Origin: Palleronia salina | Lineage (GTDB): Bacteria; Pseudomonadota; Alphaproteobacteria; Rhodobacterales; Rhodobacteraceae | Assembly: GCF_900141995.1 (NCBI RefSeq) | Contig: NZ_FQZA01000003.1 | Location: forward strand, 310,001 to 374,000 | Direction: 5' to 3' | Length of the DNA: 64,000 bases | Shown here: positions 1 through 8,988 of the stretch, piece after piece | How the letters are laid out: every line of letters starts with the position of its first letter | Position numbering within the stretch: position 1 is the first letter of the stretch | The notes under the pieces: generated by a model | Told to the model about the DNA's origin: nothing | Database searches by the model: none | Seen by the model: only the letters and a program-made list of their open reading frames with translations | Translations under genes and position numbers: made by a program

Positions 1-1325
1 TGACGCTGATGGATTTGCGGGTGCAACTGTCGTCCTGCGTGCCCTCGACCGACATGGAAACGGCGGGCGCCGAGCTGTCGGCTGAGGACATCGCCGAATT
101 GATGGGCGACCCCAGCGGTATCGGCCTGGCCGAGGTGATGAACTATCCCGGGGTCATCCATCGCGATCCCGGGATGATGGCCAAGCTGCGACTGTTCGCG
201 GACGGTCACATGGACGGGCACTGCCCGCTTCTGTCGGGGCGCGACCTGAACGCCTATGCCGCCGCCGGCATCCGGACCGAGCACGAGGCGACCAGCGCCG
301 CCGAGGCGCGCGAGAAGTTGCAGAAGGGCCTGCGCGTGCTGATCCGCGAAGGCTCGGTCAGCAAGGATCTGGAGGCCTTGCAGCCGCTGCTGACCGACAT
401 CACCGCGCCCTACATGTGCCTGTGCACCGACGACCGGAACCCGCTGGATATCGGCGAGGAAGGACACCTGGACCACATGATCCGGCGGCTGATCGCGCTG
501 GGCACTTCGCCGCTGGCCGCGTACCGCGCCGCGTCGCTGTCGGGGGCCGAGGCGTTCGGACTGAAGGACCGGGGCCAGATCGCCCCCGGCAAGCGCGCCG
601 ATATCGTGGCGGTCGGATCGCTCGAAGCGTGCGACGCGCGGCTGGTGGTCGCGGGCGGCCGGGTGGTGGACGACCGCGCCTTCGACGGGCGCGAAGACCT
701 GCCCGGGATCGGCCGCGGTTCGGTCAAGGCGCCGAGGCTGGTGGCGGAAAGCTTCCGCTCGACCGCCAACCGCGAGGAAACGCCCGTCATCGGTATCCGC
801 GAGGGGCAGATCCTGACCGATTACCTGACCGAGGCGGTGGCCGTCCGCGATGGCGACAAGCGGCCCGACCCGGCGCGCGACCTCGCGCGTATCGCGGTGA
901 TCGAGCGGCACGGCCGGAACGGCAACATCGCGACCGGCTTCGTGCGCGGCTTCGGGATGACGCGCGGGGCCATCGCGTCGACCGTGTGCCACGACCACCA
1001 CAACATCGCCTGCGTGGGGGTCGATTACGACGCCATGGCGCTGGCCGCGAACCGGCTGGCCGAGATCGAGGGCGGCTTCGTCGTGGCCGATGGCGGCGCG
1101 ATCCTCGCCGAGCTGGCGCTGCCCATTGCCGGGCTCATGTCTGACCAACCGTTCGAGCATGTGCGGGACCGGCTGATCGACCTGCGGGCCGCCGCGACAT
1201 CGCTGGGCGTCACCCTGAACGAACCCTTCCTGCAACTGGCCTTCCTCGCCCTGCCGGTGATCCCGTCGCTGAAGATCACCGACCGCGGGCTGGTGGACGT
1301 GCTGAAATTCGAGATCATTCCATGA
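1..1325 (+). CDS. ade: Adenine deaminase, C-terminal part (5' end outside window)
   Basis: Converts adenine to hypoxanthine and ammonia in purine salvage and nitrogen scavenging. The frame is open from base 3, so the gene starts upstream; about 440 of the family's usual 560-600 residues are present. The visible part holds the end of the amidohydrolase barrel (HCPLLSG, EHEAT, then CTDDRNP, the metal and catalytic Asp region), the [11 protein letters not shown] and [12 protein letters not shown] segments that close the composite domain, and the adenine-deaminase-specific C-terminal domain ([23 protein letters not shown]). The stop overlaps the start of the next gene by 4 nt (ATGA), so the two are co-transcribed. 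Assignment is strong; only the N-terminus is unseen. Confidence 0.93.
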   Translation, partial: TLMDLRVQLSSCVPSTDMETAGAELSAEDIAELMGDPSGIGLAEVMNYPGVIHRDPGMMAKLRLFADGHMDGHCPLLSGRDLNAYAAAGIRTEHEATSAAEAREKLQKGLRVLIREGSVSKDLEALQPLLTDITAPYMCLCTDDRNPLDIGEEGHLDHMIRRLIALGTSPLAAYRAASLSGAEAFGLKDRGQIAPGKRADIVAVGSLEACDARLVVAGGRVVDDRAFDGREDLPGIGRGSVKAPRLVAESFRSTANREETPVIGIREGQILTDYLTEAVAVRDGDKRPDPARDLARIAVIERHGRNGNIATGFVRGFGMTRGAIASTVCHDHHNIACVGVDYDAMALAANRLAEIEGGFVVADGGAILAELALPIAGLMSDQPFEHVRDRLIDLRAAATSLGVTLNEPFLQLAFLALPVIPSLKITDRGLVDVLKFEIIP

Positions 1326-2953
1326 AACACGGCGGACAGCTGCTGGTCGATTGCCTGCACGCCCAGGGCGTGAGCCGCGTCTTCTGCGTGCCGGGCGAGT
1401 CGTTTCTCGCCGCGCTCGACGGGCTCTACGATGCCGAGATCGACACGGTGACGGCCCGGCAGGAAGGCGGCGCCGCGATGATGGCCGAGGCGCATGGCAA
1501 GCTGACCGGCACGCCGGGCGTGGCCTTCGTCACGCGCGGCCCGGGCGCGACCAATGCCTCGGCGGGTGTTCACGTGGCGATGCAGGACAGCACCCCCATG
1601 ATCCTGTTCGTGGGGCAGGTCGCCCGCGACCAGCGCGACCGCGAGGCGTTCCAGGAGGTCGACTACCGCGCCATGTTCGGTCCGCTGGCCAAGTGGGTGG
1701 CCGAGATCGACCAGACCGATCGCATCCCGGAATACGTGTCGCGCGCCTTTCACGTGGCGCAGGCGGGCCGCCCCGGACCCGTGGTGCTGGCCCTGCCCGA
1801 GGACATGCTGTCGGCCGAAACCGATGCCGAAGCGGCCCCGGCCGCGACCTTGCCGCAGGGCGGCGCGCCCGAGGACCAGATCACGCGGGTGGTTGACGCC
1901 GTGGCGGCGGCCGAAAACCCGTTCCTGATCGTCGGCGGGGGCGGCTGGACCGGCGACGCCGCGCGCGCGCTGGGCGATTTCGCGGCGCACGCGCAGATCC
2001 CCGTGGGCGCGTCCTTCCGCTGCCAGGACTACCTGGACAACCGCCACCCGAACTACGCGGGCGACGTGGGCCTGGGCATCAATCCCAAGCTCGAGGCGCG
2101 CGTGAAGGAGGCCGACCTGCTGGTCGCGCTGGGCACCCGTCTGGGCGAGATCACGTCGGGCGGCTATACCCGCGTCGTGTCGCCCGTGCCCGCGCAGCGG
2201 CTGGTCCACATCTACAACGACCCGTCCGAGATCGGGCGCGTCTTCCGCCCCGAGATCGCGGTGACCGGCAACGTCGCGGCGATCACCCGGCAATTGGCCG
2301 AGGCCGCCCGCGCGCCCGACACGGATCGCGGCGACCAGGTGAAGGCCGCCCGCGCCGCCTACGAGGCGTGGCAGGAGCCGGTCGAGACCCCGGGCGATCT
2401 GAAGATGGAGCGGGTAATCGCCCATCTGAACGACACGCTGCCCGACGACGCGATCCTGACCAACGGGGCGGGCAATTACGCCGGATGGCTGCACCGGTAC
2501 TATCGCTTCCGTGGCTGGCGCACGCAGCTGGCGCCGACCTCGGGTTCCATGGGATACGGCCTGCCCGCCGCGATCGCGGCCAAGCTGCACGCGCCCGATC
2601 GCGACGTGATCTGCCTTGCGGGCGACGGGTGCTTCCAGATGGTCAGCCAGGAATTCGGGACGGCATGCCAATACGGCGCGAATGTGGTCGTGCTGGTGGT
2701 CAACAACGGCCATTACGGCACGATCCGGATGCACCAGCACCGCCACTACCCCGGCCGCCCCTCGGGCACCGCCATGGTCAATCCGGATTTCGCGGCGCTG
2801 GCCCGCGCCTACGGCGCCTTCGGCGCCACCGTGCAAACCGATGCCGAGTTCGCCGAGGCCTTCGCCGCCGCCCGCGCGGCCGGGACGCCGGCGCTGCTGG
2901 ATCTCAAGGTCTCGCCCAAGGCGCTTTCGACAACCTTGGAACTCCCCGAGTGA
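1322..2953 (+). CDS. Thiamine-diphosphate-dependent enzyme (acetolactate synthase-like)
   Basis: 543-aa protein with the three-domain layout of the acetolactate synthase/benzoylformate decarboxylase family. The N-terminal Pyr domain carries the cofactor-activating Glu in [10 protein letters not shown] (about residue 48) and the TRGPGATN loop. A central Rossmann-like domain follows. The C-terminal PP domain has the ThDP/Mg motif from GDGCFQM to NNGHYGT (about residues 438-468). No acetolactate synthase small subunit lies beside it, so a biosynthetic IlvB role is not implied. Translational coupling to adenine deaminase suggests a catabolic job, but the substrate cannot be read from sequence. 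Related proteins are often annotated only as thiamine pyrophosphate-binding protein. Confidence 0.85.
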   Translation: MKHGGQLLVDCLHAQGVSRVFCVPGESFLAALDGLYDAEIDTVTARQEGGAAMMAEAHGKLTGTPGVAFVTRGPGATNASAGVHVAMQDSTPMILFVGQVARDQRDREAFQEVDYRAMFGPLAKWVAEIDQTDRIPEYVSRAFHVAQAGRPGPVVLALPEDMLSAETDAEAAPAATLPQGGAPEDQITRVVDAVAAAENPFLIVGGGGWTGDAARALGDFAAHAQIPVGASFRCQDYLDNRHPNYAGDVGLGINPKLEARVKEADLLVALGTRLGEITSGGYTRVVSPVPAQRLVHIYNDPSEIGRVFRPEIAVTGNVAAITRQLAEAARAPDTDRGDQVKAARAAYEAWQEPVETPGDLKMERVIAHLNDTLPDDAILTNGAGNYAGWLHRYYRFRGWRTQLAPTSGSMGYGLPAAIAAKLHAPDRDVICLAGDGCFQMVSQEFGTACQYGANVVVLVVNNGHYGTIRMHQHRHYPGRPSGTAMVNPDFAALARAYGAFGATVQTDAEFAEAFAAARAAGTPALLDLKVSPKALSTTLELPE

Positions 2954-2986
2954 GGCCGCGCGGCCAGACCTTTCCTCGGTGTGGGA

Positions 2987-3268
2987 TCAGCGGCGCGGCA
3001 CGGTGTAGAGCACGAAGCCACCGACCCGGTTGACCTCGATCGCGCCGGTCTCGGTCACGAAGACGCCCAGGTTCTCGGCGCCCGCGGGGCAGGCGACCAG
3101 GTCGGCCGCGTCGTCCAGGAACTGGTTGGTGTAGTCGCTTTCGCCCACGCGGCGGCACTGGTCCGCGGCATCGCGGTAACCGCCCATCAGCGGCAGCTCG
3201 ACCGGCGTGGCAGGCTGCGGCACGCAGGCGGCGAGCAGGGGCAGGGCGAGGGGGGCAAGGCGAGACAT
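2987..3268 (-). CDS. Small putative lipoprotein
   Basis: 93-aa protein beginning MSRLAPLALPLLAAC, a short signal peptide ending in an LAAC lipobox, so the mature protein should be lipidated at Cys15. The mature part contains two more Cys (DQCRRVGES and LVACPAGAE) that could form a disulfide in the periplasm. I chose the ATG at 3268 rather than the one at 3283 because it starts directly at the signal peptide. It resembles small conserved Rhodobacterales lipoproteins of unknown function. It lies convergent to the ThDP enzyme gene and upstream-adjacent to the M48 peptidase lipoprotein on the same strand. No function is assigned. Confidence 0.65.
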   Translation of the reverse strand: MSRLAPLALPLLAACVPQPATPVELPLMGGYRDAADQCRRVGESDYTNQFLDDAADLVACPAGAENLGVFVTETGAIEVNRVGGFVLYTVPRR

Positions 3269-3362
3269 TTTCGGCTCCATCATGCTGGCGGGGGTCTCTC
3301 CCCTGCTAGCATCTCGTCGCGCCCGAGGTCAGCCGGAAATCACGCCGGGGATCGCCTGTGGA

Positions 3363-4100
3363 TCATTGACCGGCCGCAACCCGCCGGACCAGCGCGATGC
3401 GATCCGCGTTCGGGGGGTGGGTGCCCAGGAACCGGTTGCCGGGGTCGGGCACGCGGTTGAAATAGGCCACGCCGCGCACCGGGTCGTAGCCTGCCCGCTG
3501 CGAGATCAAGGTGCCAAGCGCGTCTGCCTCGAGCTCGAAATCCTTCGAGAACCGGCGCGACCCGTAGAAGGCCCCCAGGTTCTGTGCCCGCTGGATCGTC
3601 ACCGCGTCGCCGCCGCCCAGCGTGGCGAGCGCCCCGGCCAGCACCGCGCCTGTCGCAGCCGAGGCCTGGCCGCGGGCGATGTGGCCCTCGATATGGTGTG
3701 CGGCCTCGTGCCCCAGAACGAAGGCCATCTCGTCCGCGTTTGCGGCGGTCTGGATCAGCGGCAGGGTGAAACCGACAACGGGCTGACCCCCGGGACCCAG
3801 GGTCTGGAACGCGTTGGGCGGCAGGCCCGGCCGGTCATCCACGACCACGGCATAGTCGCAGCGCACGCCCCGCGTCCGCGTGCGGCATTCCTGCTGGGCG
3901 ATGGGCATGACGCGGTTCACCACCGCCTGGAAGGTCCGTGCGCGGCTGGCGTCGATCCCCGAGGGCGGAGCCTGCGGCGCCGGCGCCTGGACCGGGGCGC
4001 CCGGCTCGGGGCCGGGCTGCATGATGACGACTTCGCCGCACCCGGCGAGGGCAAGCAGGGCGGCGACAAGAACTTGGCGGGCGTGGCGAACGATAGACAT
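3363..4100 (-). CDS. M48-family metallopeptidase lipoprotein
   Basis: 245-aa periplasmic zinc peptidase. A signal peptide with the lipobox LAGC (Cys21) is followed by a Pro/Ala-rich linker (PGPEPGAPVQAPAPQAPP) and the M48 domain. The HExxH zinc motif is seen as GHEAAHHIEGH (about residue 130), and the third ligand Glu lies in FELEADALG (about residue 189). A C-terminal GTHPPNADRI segment is typical of BepA/LoiP-like enzymes. These peptidases take part in outer-membrane protein quality control. The gene is shorter than E. coli BepA and has no TPR domain, so it is nearer to LoiP/YcaL. It is divergent from the DCC-family gene at 4176. Confidence 0.85.
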   Translation of the reverse strand: MSIVRHARQVLVAALLALAGCGEVVIMQPGPEPGAPVQAPAPQAPPSGIDASRARTFQAVVNRVMPIAQQECRTRTRGVRCDYAVVVDDRPGLPPNAFQTLGPGGQPVVGFTLPLIQTAANADEMAFVLGHEAAHHIEGHIARGQASAATGAVLAGALATLGGGDAVTIQRAQNLGAFYGSRRFSKDFELEADALGTLISQRAGYDPVRGVAYFNRVPDPGNRFLGTHPPNADRIALVRRVAAGQ

Positions 4101-4175
4101 GGAGCGGAGAATAATCCTGCCGGCTGCGGCGACCAGTCACGTTTTCGCAGAGCGCTGGCCACTATCTTCCAGCAC

Positions 4176-4541
4176 ATGAGCGAAACGCCCCTAGTCATCT
4201 ACAACGGCGCCTGCCCGATCTGCGCGCCCGAGGTCCGGTCGTACCAGCGGCAGGCCCGCGCGGCCGGGGCCGACCTGCGGTTCGAGGACCTCAACCACAT
4301 GGACCTGCGCCGGTTCGACCTGACCGAGGACCAGGCAGCCAAGCGACTGCACGTGGTGCGGGACGGCGAGCTGATCTCGGGCGTGGACGCGTTCCTGGTG
4401 ATCTGGCGCGAGCTGCCGAAGACCCACTGGCTCGCCCGGCTGATCGACCGGCCGGTGATCCGGCCCGTCGCGGGATGGGTCTATAACCGGGTCCTCGCCC
4501 CGATCCTCTTCGCCATGCACAAACGTCGACAAACCCGCTAG
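4176..4541 (+). CDS. DCC-type thiol-disulfide oxidoreductase family protein (DUF393)
   Basis: 121-aa protein with the N-terminal signature YNGACPICAPEV, a CxxC within the DCC/DUF393 pattern (usual form Y-D-G-x-C-x-x-C), followed by FEDLNHMDL and the central G-x-DAFLVIWRELP segment of the family. The C-terminal stretch with Arg and hydrophobic residues (VAGWVYNRVLAPI) is also family-typical. A redox role is predicted for the family but not established here. The start at 4176 (MSETPLV) places the CxxC near residue 13, as expected; the upstream extension of the frame is non-coding in character and overlaps the divergent M48 gene. Confidence 0.8.
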   Translation: MSETPLVIYNGACPICAPEVRSYQRQARAAGADLRFEDLNHMDLRRFDLTEDQAAKRLHVVRDGELISGVDAFLVIWRELPKTHWLARLIDRPVIRPVAGWVYNRVLAPILFAMHKRRQTR

Positions 4542-4573
4542 CGCCCGGCGGCACGCTGTCCTAGCGTGGGGTC

Positions 4574-4822
4574 ATGTTTACCATCGAGCACGATTTCGAC
4601 GCCACCGTCATAACCCTGGTCGACGAGGCCGCGGCCCACCGGCAGGAGGACGTGGTCGTGAACGCCTTCGACGATTGCGTGACCCTGGAACAGGTCGATC
4701 CGCGCACCGACATGGTCCGCACGGTGACCCTGTCGCTGGCACAGGTCCGCGACCTCGCCGCCGCGCTGGACCTGCCGGAGGGCGCTTATCGGCTGAACCT
4801 CAAGGCGACGTCCGGGGCATGA
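4574..4822 (+). CDS. Conserved hypothetical protein, 82 aa
   Basis: Small acidic soluble protein with no signal peptide or membrane segment and no recognised domain. The sequence alternates beta-like (ATVITLVDEA, VTLEQVDP, RTVTLSL) and helical (AQVRDLAAALDLP) stretches. Its stop overlaps the start of the HDAC-like gene by 4 nt (ATGA), so the two are translationally coupled and the protein may act with that enzyme. Function unknown. Confidence 0.6.
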   Translation: MFTIEHDFDATVITLVDEAAAHRQEDVVVNAFDDCVTLEQVDPRTDMVRTVTLSLAQVRDLAAALDLPEGAYRLNLKATSGA

Positions 4823-5925
4823 CCACGGGGTTCTACTGGGACGAGCGGTGCTTCTGGCACGGCGGCGGCAACTACGCCTTCCTGTCACCCGTGGGCGGGC
4901 TGGTGCAGCCGCTTGCGGCGGGCGGGCTGCCCGAGGGGCCCGAGTCCAAGAGGCGGCTGAAGGCGCTGCTGGATGTCACCGGCCTGGCGGCCGAGCTGCG
5001 CTGCCAATCGGCCCCGCCGGCCACCTGGGAAGACCTGGCGCGGGTGCATCCCGAAGCGTTCCTGCAGAAGTTCAAGGGGCTGTCGGATGCCAGCGGGGGT
5101 GAGCTGGGCCTGCGCACACCTTTCGGCCCCGGCGGGTTCGAGATCGCGTCGCTGTCGGCCGGGCTGGCCAAGGCGGCGCTGACCGACGTGCTGAAGGGCG
5201 ACATCCGCAACGCCTATTCCCTGTCGCGTCCGCCGGGGCACCACTGCCTGCCCGACTGGCCCAACGGTTTCTGCCTGCTGGCCAATATCGCCATCGCCAT
5301 CGAATCCGTGCAGGCCGCAGGGCTGGCCAGGCGCATCGCCGTCATCGACTGGGACGTGCATCACGGCAACGGGACCGAGGCGATTTTCTACGACCGCGAC
5401 GACGTGCTGACGGTGTCGCTGCACCAGGATCGCAACTACCCGCTGGACACCGGCGACGCGGCGGATCGCGGGCGTGGCGCGGGCGAGGGCTTCAACCGCA
5501 ACATCCCGCTGCCGCCGGGCGGTGGCCGCCACGCCTACCTGTCGGCCTGGGATCGGCTGGTGGACCAGCAGGTCGCCGACTTCGCGCCGGATGCCATCGT
5601 GATCGCCTGCGGGTTCGACGCGTCCGGTGTCGACCCGCTGGGCCGGATGATGCTGTCGGCGGCCGATTTCGGGGACCTGACCCGTCGGGCCATGGCGCTG
5701 GCCGACCGGGTCTGCGACGGACGGCTCGTCCTGGTGCACGAGGGCGGCTATTCCGAGGTGCACGTGCCCTTCTGCGGCCATGCCGCCATCGGCGCGCTGG
5801 CGGGCAGCGGGATCGAGGCCGCGGATCCCATGCACCCGCGCATCACCGGGCAGCAGCCGGGCGCGGCGTTCGACGCCTTCACCGACAGCTGGATCGACGG
5901 GTTGGCCCACACGCTGGACGGCTAG
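4819..5925 (+). CDS. Class II histone deacetylase-like amidohydrolase
   Basis: 368-aa zinc hydrolase of the HDAC/acetylpolyamine amidohydrolase/acetoin-utilization superfamily. Visible motifs in order: RPPGHHC with the catalytic His pair (about residue 138), the zinc ligands in DWDVHHGNGT (about residue 178), CGFDASGVDPLGRM with the third Asp ligand (about residue 270), and the substrate-loop EGGYSE (about residue 311). In bacteria such enzymes deacylate small molecules such as acetylated polyamines or lysine-like amides; histones are not the substrate. The ATG at 4819 is chosen because translation begins directly at MTTGFYWDERCFWH, the conserved family N-terminus, and overlaps the upstream stop. 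Confidence 0.87.
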   Translation: MTTGFYWDERCFWHGGGNYAFLSPVGGLVQPLAAGGLPEGPESKRRLKALLDVTGLAAELRCQSAPPATWEDLARVHPEAFLQKFKGLSDASGGELGLRTPFGPGGFEIASLSAGLAKAALTDVLKGDIRNAYSLSRPPGHHCLPDWPNGFCLLANIAIAIESVQAAGLARRIAVIDWDVHHGNGTEAIFYDRDDVLTVSLHQDRNYPLDTGDAADRGRGAGEGFNRNIPLPPGGGRHAYLSAWDRLVDQQVADFAPDAIVIACGFDASGVDPLGRMMLSAADFGDLTRRAMALADRVCDGRLVLVHEGGYSEVHVPFCGHAAIGALAGSGIEAADPMHPRITGQQPGAAFDAFTDSWIDGLAHTLDG

Positions 5926-5930
5926 CGCGC

Positions 5931-6530
5931 TCAGCCCACGCCGGTCAGGCGGAAGGACAGCGCCTCGGCCAGGTGCGGCGCTGCGATGGCGTCGGCGCCG
6001 TCCAGGTCGGCAATGGTGCGCGCTACCCGCAGCACACGGTGATAGCCCCGCGCGCTGAGGCCCAGCCGGTCCGCCGCCGCCGTCATCATTCTGCGCCCCT
6101 CGGCGTCCAGTGCGCAGCACGCATCCAGCACGGCACCCGTGGCGTCGGCGTTCTGGCGTACGCCGTCATGGCCGGCGAAGCGGTCGTCCTGCACCTTGCG
6201 CGCCGCCGCGACACGCGCCGCCACCGTGGCGCTGCTTTCGCCACCGGGCGCGGCGTCGAGATCGGCGAAGGCCACCGGCGGCACCTCGACCCGCAGGTCG
6301 AACCGGTCCATCAGCGGCCCCGAGATCCGGCCCAGGTAATCCGCACCGCACTCGGGCACCCGGGCGCAGGCGCGCGCCGGGTCGGGCAGGTATCCGCATT
6401 TGCAGGGGTTCGCGGCGGCCACCAGCAGGAACTTGCAGGGATAGCGGATATGGGCGTTGGCGCGCGCGATCACCACGTCGCCGGTCTCGATCGGCTGGCG
6501 CAGCGTCTCCAGCACGGGCCGCGCGAATTC
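5931..6530 (-). pseudogene. comM: comM (yifB), 3' part, separated by transposon
   Basis: C-terminal part of the ComM/YifB magnesium-chelatase-like AAA+ ATPase. It reads VLETLRQPIETGDVVIARA, FLLVAAANPCKCGY, CSGISGP-like ISGPLMDRFDL and the Mg-chelatase C-terminal helical domain ending in SFRLTGVG. The upstream coding part lies at 11529-12445, 5 kb away. Joining the two with one copy of the 8-bp duplication gives an uninterrupted 503-codon frame (FMDEFPEFARPVLETLRQ across the joint), the normal family length. ComM is a branch-migration helicase used in natural transformation. This fragment lacks Walker A and B and should have no function alone. Confidence 0.93.
6523..6530. repeat. 8-bp target-site duplication, left copy
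   Basis: GCGAATTC directly outside the left transposon end; the same 8 bases lie directly outside the right end at 11529-11536. An 8-bp duplication is normal for the IS1595 family. One copy belongs to comM. Confidence 0.92.
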
Positions 6531-6554
6531 CGGTATTATGGAGCAAACTCACCA
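6531..6554 (+). repeat. Left terminal inverted repeat of the IS1595-type element
   Basis: 24 bases identical to the reverse complement of 11505-11528. Just inside, at 6559-6588, lie nested palindromes (GGTGATGCACATCACC and ATCACC-N6-GGTGAT) that may bind transposase or a regulator. Confidence 0.93.
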
Positions 6555-6568
6555 AATAAGGTGATGCA

Positions 6569-6586
6569 CATCACCGTATGTGGTGA
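6569..6586. promoter_or_regulatory. Operator-like palindrome in left end
   Basis: ATCACC-N6-GGTGAT, perfect 6-bp arms (ATCACCGTATGTGGTGAT), preceded by an overlapping palindrome GGTGATG-CA-CATCACC. It sits 12 bases before the first cargo gene. TCACCGTATG recurs at about 9006 before the DUF6471-like gene, and a related TCACCATATGTGA occurs just inside the right end (reverse strand). A binding site shared by the element's promoters and ends is inferred. Confidence 0.45.
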
Positions 6587-6598
6587 TAAACCTCATGC

Positions 6599-7066
6599 AT
6601 GAGCAATGAATCAACATACCAACGCCCAAACACTGTAGCGGGCCTTGTTGCTAAGCATAAAGAACTGTCTGACCTGCGCGAGCGCTACAAGGCCCAGATC
6701 AAGAAGCTGACGGTAGACATAGACCACCTGGACGCGGCCATTCGCGTGTTCGATCCCAATGCGGACACCTACGCGATAAAAGAGTATGTCACGAAGCATC
6801 GCGCCCAGAAAGGCGCCGTGAAGCGCTTTGTACTGTCCTACATTCGCGAGGCCACCGGGCCCGTCACGTCGCGCCAGATCACTGAAGCATGGGCCGCAGA
6901 TCGCGGCCTAGCGGCTGACGAAGCCACCTACACCACACTGCGTAAACGCATTGGGGCCTGCATAAAGGGGTGTGTGCAGCAGGGGCTTATCGAAGACCAG
7001 GGCTGGACGAAGGACCATGGTGAGAACGGGCCGTACAAGCTGTGGTCGCTACGGAATCTTGACTAG
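6599..7066 (+). CDS. Transposon cargo: coiled-coil/winged-helix-like hypothetical protein
   Basis: 155-aa protein. Residues about 12-45 form a charged helical coil (KHKELSDLRERYKAQIKKL). Residues about 75-150 look like a winged-helix fold (FVLSYIREATGPVTSRQITEAW then a second helix pair LRKRIGACIKGCVQQGLIED). No enzyme motif is visible. The start ATG at 6599 lies only 68 bp inside the transposon end, with a poor ribosome binding site, so translation may be weak or nearly leaderless from a promoter within the terminal palindromes. General design (coil then HTH) resembles the cargo protein at 7191-7931, suggesting both bind DNA. Function unknown. Confidence 0.7.
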   Translation: MSNESTYQRPNTVAGLVAKHKELSDLRERYKAQIKKLTVDIDHLDAAIRVFDPNADTYAIKEYVTKHRAQKGAVKRFVLSYIREATGPVTSRQITEAWAADRGLAADEATYTTLRKRIGACIKGCVQQGLIEDQGWTKDHGENGPYKLWSLRNLD

Positions 7067-7084
7067 TAAGCAAAATTCCAATAG

Positions 7085-7116
7085 AAAAACCGGGACGGCT
7101 CCGCAGGCCGCCCCGG
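7085..7116 (-). terminator. Rho-independent terminator for the minus-strand transposon transcript
   Basis: 10-bp stem (CCGGGACGGC 7090-7099 with GCCGCCCCGG 7107-7116, one G-T wobble on the minus strand), followed in the minus direction by TTTTT (7085-7089). It closes the transposase/cargo transcript that runs leftward from about 8988. Confidence 0.75.
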
Positions 7117-7127
7117 TCGTTTGCTGA

Positions 7128-7178
7128 TTAGATCAGTCCGCGCCCCGCGGCGCTAGATATTCTGACGGTTTGCCACAT
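7128..7178 (-). CDS. Possible 16-aa micro-ORF at the end of the cargo operon
   Basis: ATG at 7178 encodes MWQTVRISSAAGRGLI then TAA. A near-perfect Shine-Dalgarno AAAGGAG lies 6 bases before the ATG, the best in the transposon, and starts beside the stop of the 7191-7931 gene. The stop is followed by the terminator at 7085-7116. The strong ribosome site is direct evidence for translation; the product is unknown and could be a leader or a chance remnant. Confidence 0.3.
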   Translation of the reverse strand: MWQTVRISSAAGRGLI

Positions 7179-7190
7179 GGGATGCTCCTT

Positions 7191-7931
7191 TCATTTCCCG
7201 GCTCGGGATTTGTTGGGGTCCTGAGCGCCGAAGAGGTCTGACCCCTCTTCGGCGTTCGCTTCTGAGGCACCTGCGGATGCCTCATTCTCGTAGCCAAGTG
7301 GAACATATGTTTTACCATTCTTGGCGATCTCGTTGTCTCGAACCATCCTAGCCAAAAGATTGTAGACCGAATTCTTATTCTTCATCGAACCAGGATTACG
7401 GCGCTTGATTTCAGCGAAGATCACATCGGCATCTACACCGGGATGACTGGCAACAAAATCTATCACGACTGTCTTGTTGCCTGTTTGGGAAGCCCTCTCT
7501 GACCGCACGTCTTCGCGCCGACCGGCCTGAACATCATCTTGAAAGCGTCGGAACAGGAAGGGCGTGAACATATGCCCGTTGTGCTCCACCAGCTCACCCT
7601 TCGCCACCGCCTTTGAAATTGTCCCGTAGAAGGCTGCGTCGGTTTCCGCCAACCGCTGAGACAAGTGAGTCTCGCTCAGCCGGTTCCGGATCTGACTGCG
7701 GGTCGCACCGCCGGAAAATTCAGACACAATTTCTAGAATTGTTTCCCGCCATCCCTTGTTATGCCGCAAGACGCGCCCAATGCTTGGATCAACCTCGACG
7801 GGCTCAACCTCGTTGATCGGAGATAGCGTCATACCGTACTTGGCTGCGAGCGCACTGGCTTCCTCAAGCTCAGCGATACGGCGCTCGGCCTCTTCTCGAA
7901 TTTTTTGTTTGGCTCGCTCTAGCGCGTCCAT
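7191..7931 (-). CDS. Transposon cargo: coiled-coil protein with two winged-helix-like segments
   Basis: 246 aa from the ATG at 7931, which has GAGG about 9 bases upstream and begins MDALERAKQKIREEAERR, a charged coil of about 35 residues. Two helix-turn-helix-like segments follow: about residues 60-120 (IVSEFSGGATRSQIRNRL ... GELVEHNGHMFTP) and about residues 150-205 (VVIDFVASHPGVDADVIFAEI ... NEIAKNGKTYVPL). The tail is acidic and Ala/Glu-rich. The frame continues upstream of 7931 into the transposase gene, but that part lacks coding character. Same strand as and 73 bp downstream of the transposase, so probably co-transcribed. A regulatory or DNA-binding role is inferred only. Confidence 0.65.
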   Translation of the reverse strand: MDALERAKQKIREEAERRIAELEEASALAAKYGMTLSPINEVEPVEVDPSIGRVLRHNKGWRETILEIVSEFSGGATRSQIRNRLSETHLSQRLAETDAAFYGTISKAVAKGELVEHNGHMFTPFLFRRFQDDVQAGRREDVRSERASQTGNKTVVIDFVASHPGVDADVIFAEIKRRNPGSMKNKNSVYNLLARMVRDNEIAKNGKTYVPLGYENEASAGASEANAEEGSDLFGAQDPNKSRAGK

Positions 7932-8004
7932 CGCTACCAACCTCGACTGTCCTGCGGATCGATATAGAAGAGTCGCGATGAGTGCAAGAGCGTCGTGATG
8001 AAAA

Positions 8005-8988
8005 TTAGGCCCGCCGCTGCCAATATCCGCACCACCGCGCCGATACTGGCGCAGCAGCAGATGCTGCCACGAGCATGGTAAACTGAGTGCCGTTAGCGGT
8101 GCGGCGCGCGTCCTCACGCCAAGCCATCTCTGCCGCGTAGGCGTCGAGGTAGCGACCGGCGATGTGGTGGTGGGTGCCGATCTCGGCGCGGCGCATCCGG
8201 CTAAAGAAGCTCTCGGCTTGGTTGGTGCAAGCACCGTCAAGGCTGTAGGCTTCTTTGTGGTTGATGCGCTTTATCGGAAAGTAGGCAGCTAGCCGGTCCC
8301 AATGGGAGGCTTCGTCAGCGTGAACGGTGGTGCCGGGCTGGACAGTCTGCGCCACAACCTTGACGCCTTCCATTTCGGCCTTCGCCACACGAGTGACGGT
8401 GCGCCCGCCACGTTCGCGCACGGCGATCACGACCTGACGCTTGCCGTTCTGATTGACCATCTTGCGACGATCCTTGCGGTCTTTCTTCTCGTTGGCAGGC
8501 TTCACGTAGCCACCGAAGTACGCGCCATCGACCTCCACGTCGCCAGACAGCGCGCCTTGCTCACGGGCCATCTCTATGGCCTCGCGAACCTTGTGCAGCA
8601 GCACAAAAGCCGTTTTGTAGTCCACGCCCAGGTCGCGGGACATGTGCAGCGCGCTGTAGCCCTTCGCACCGTTCACGAAGATTGCGATGGCGGCGAGAAT
8701 GTCGCGCACCGCCAGCTTGCGGCTGGCGAAAATCGTGCCGGACGTGATGGAGAACTGCTTGGAGCAAGCCTTGCATTTGTAGACCGGGCGGGTGGCGAGA
8801 TCGTAGCTCTCGGTTGATCCGCAGGCCGGACAGATCGGCGCGCCGTCCGTCTCGGGCCAACGCATCTTGGCGAACGCGGCCTTAGCGGCCTTGTCGCTCA
8901 TGCGCATGACCTTTACGAGCGAGAGCGTTTTGGCGGCGGGCGAGAGAAGAAAGTGCTGCGACATCATCATATCCGGTGTGTTATTCAC
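8005..8988 (-). CDS. IS1595-family (ISXO2-like) transposase
   Basis: 327-aa transposase. The N-terminal zinc-ribbon has paired CxxC motifs (ICPACGS and YKCKACSKQF, about residues 53-78), the form expected for this family, followed by the helical FSITSGTIFASRKL region. The DDE-type catalytic domain shows VEVDGAYFGGYVKP (first Asp, about residue 152), TTVHADEASHW (second Asp) and NQAESFFSRMRRAEIG (Glu plus basic helix, about residue 263). Length and motif order match intact family members with no frameshift, so this copy should be active. The first codons MNNTPDMMMSQ offer alternative starts. Its upstream region is shared with the divergent DUF6471-like gene. Confidence 0.92.
   Translation of the reverse strand: MNNTPDMMMSQHFLLSPAAKTLSLVKVMRMSDKAAKAAFAKMRWPETDGAPICPACGSTESYDLATRPVYKCKACSKQFSITSGTIFASRKLAVRDILAAIAIFVNGAKGYSALHMSRDLGVDYKTAFVLLHKVREAIEMAREQGALSGDVEVDGAYFGGYVKPANEKKDRKDRRKMVNQNGKRQVVIAVRERGGRTVTRVAKAEMEGVKVVAQTVQPGTTVHADEASHWDRLAAYFPIKRINHKEAYSLDGACTNQAESFFSRMRRAEIGTHHHIAGRYLDAYAAEMAWREDARRTANGTQFTMLVAASAAAPVSARWCGYWQRRA

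Noticed and set aside
7133-7318. 61-codon minus-strand frame overlapping the end of the cargo gene
   Set aside because: Lies in another frame over the real 7191-7931 gene, with no ribosome site. The 16-codon ORF at 7128-7178 has better signals.
8302-8817. 171-codon plus-strand frame inside the IS1595 transposase
   Set aside because: Antisense to the catalytic domain; no independent evidence.
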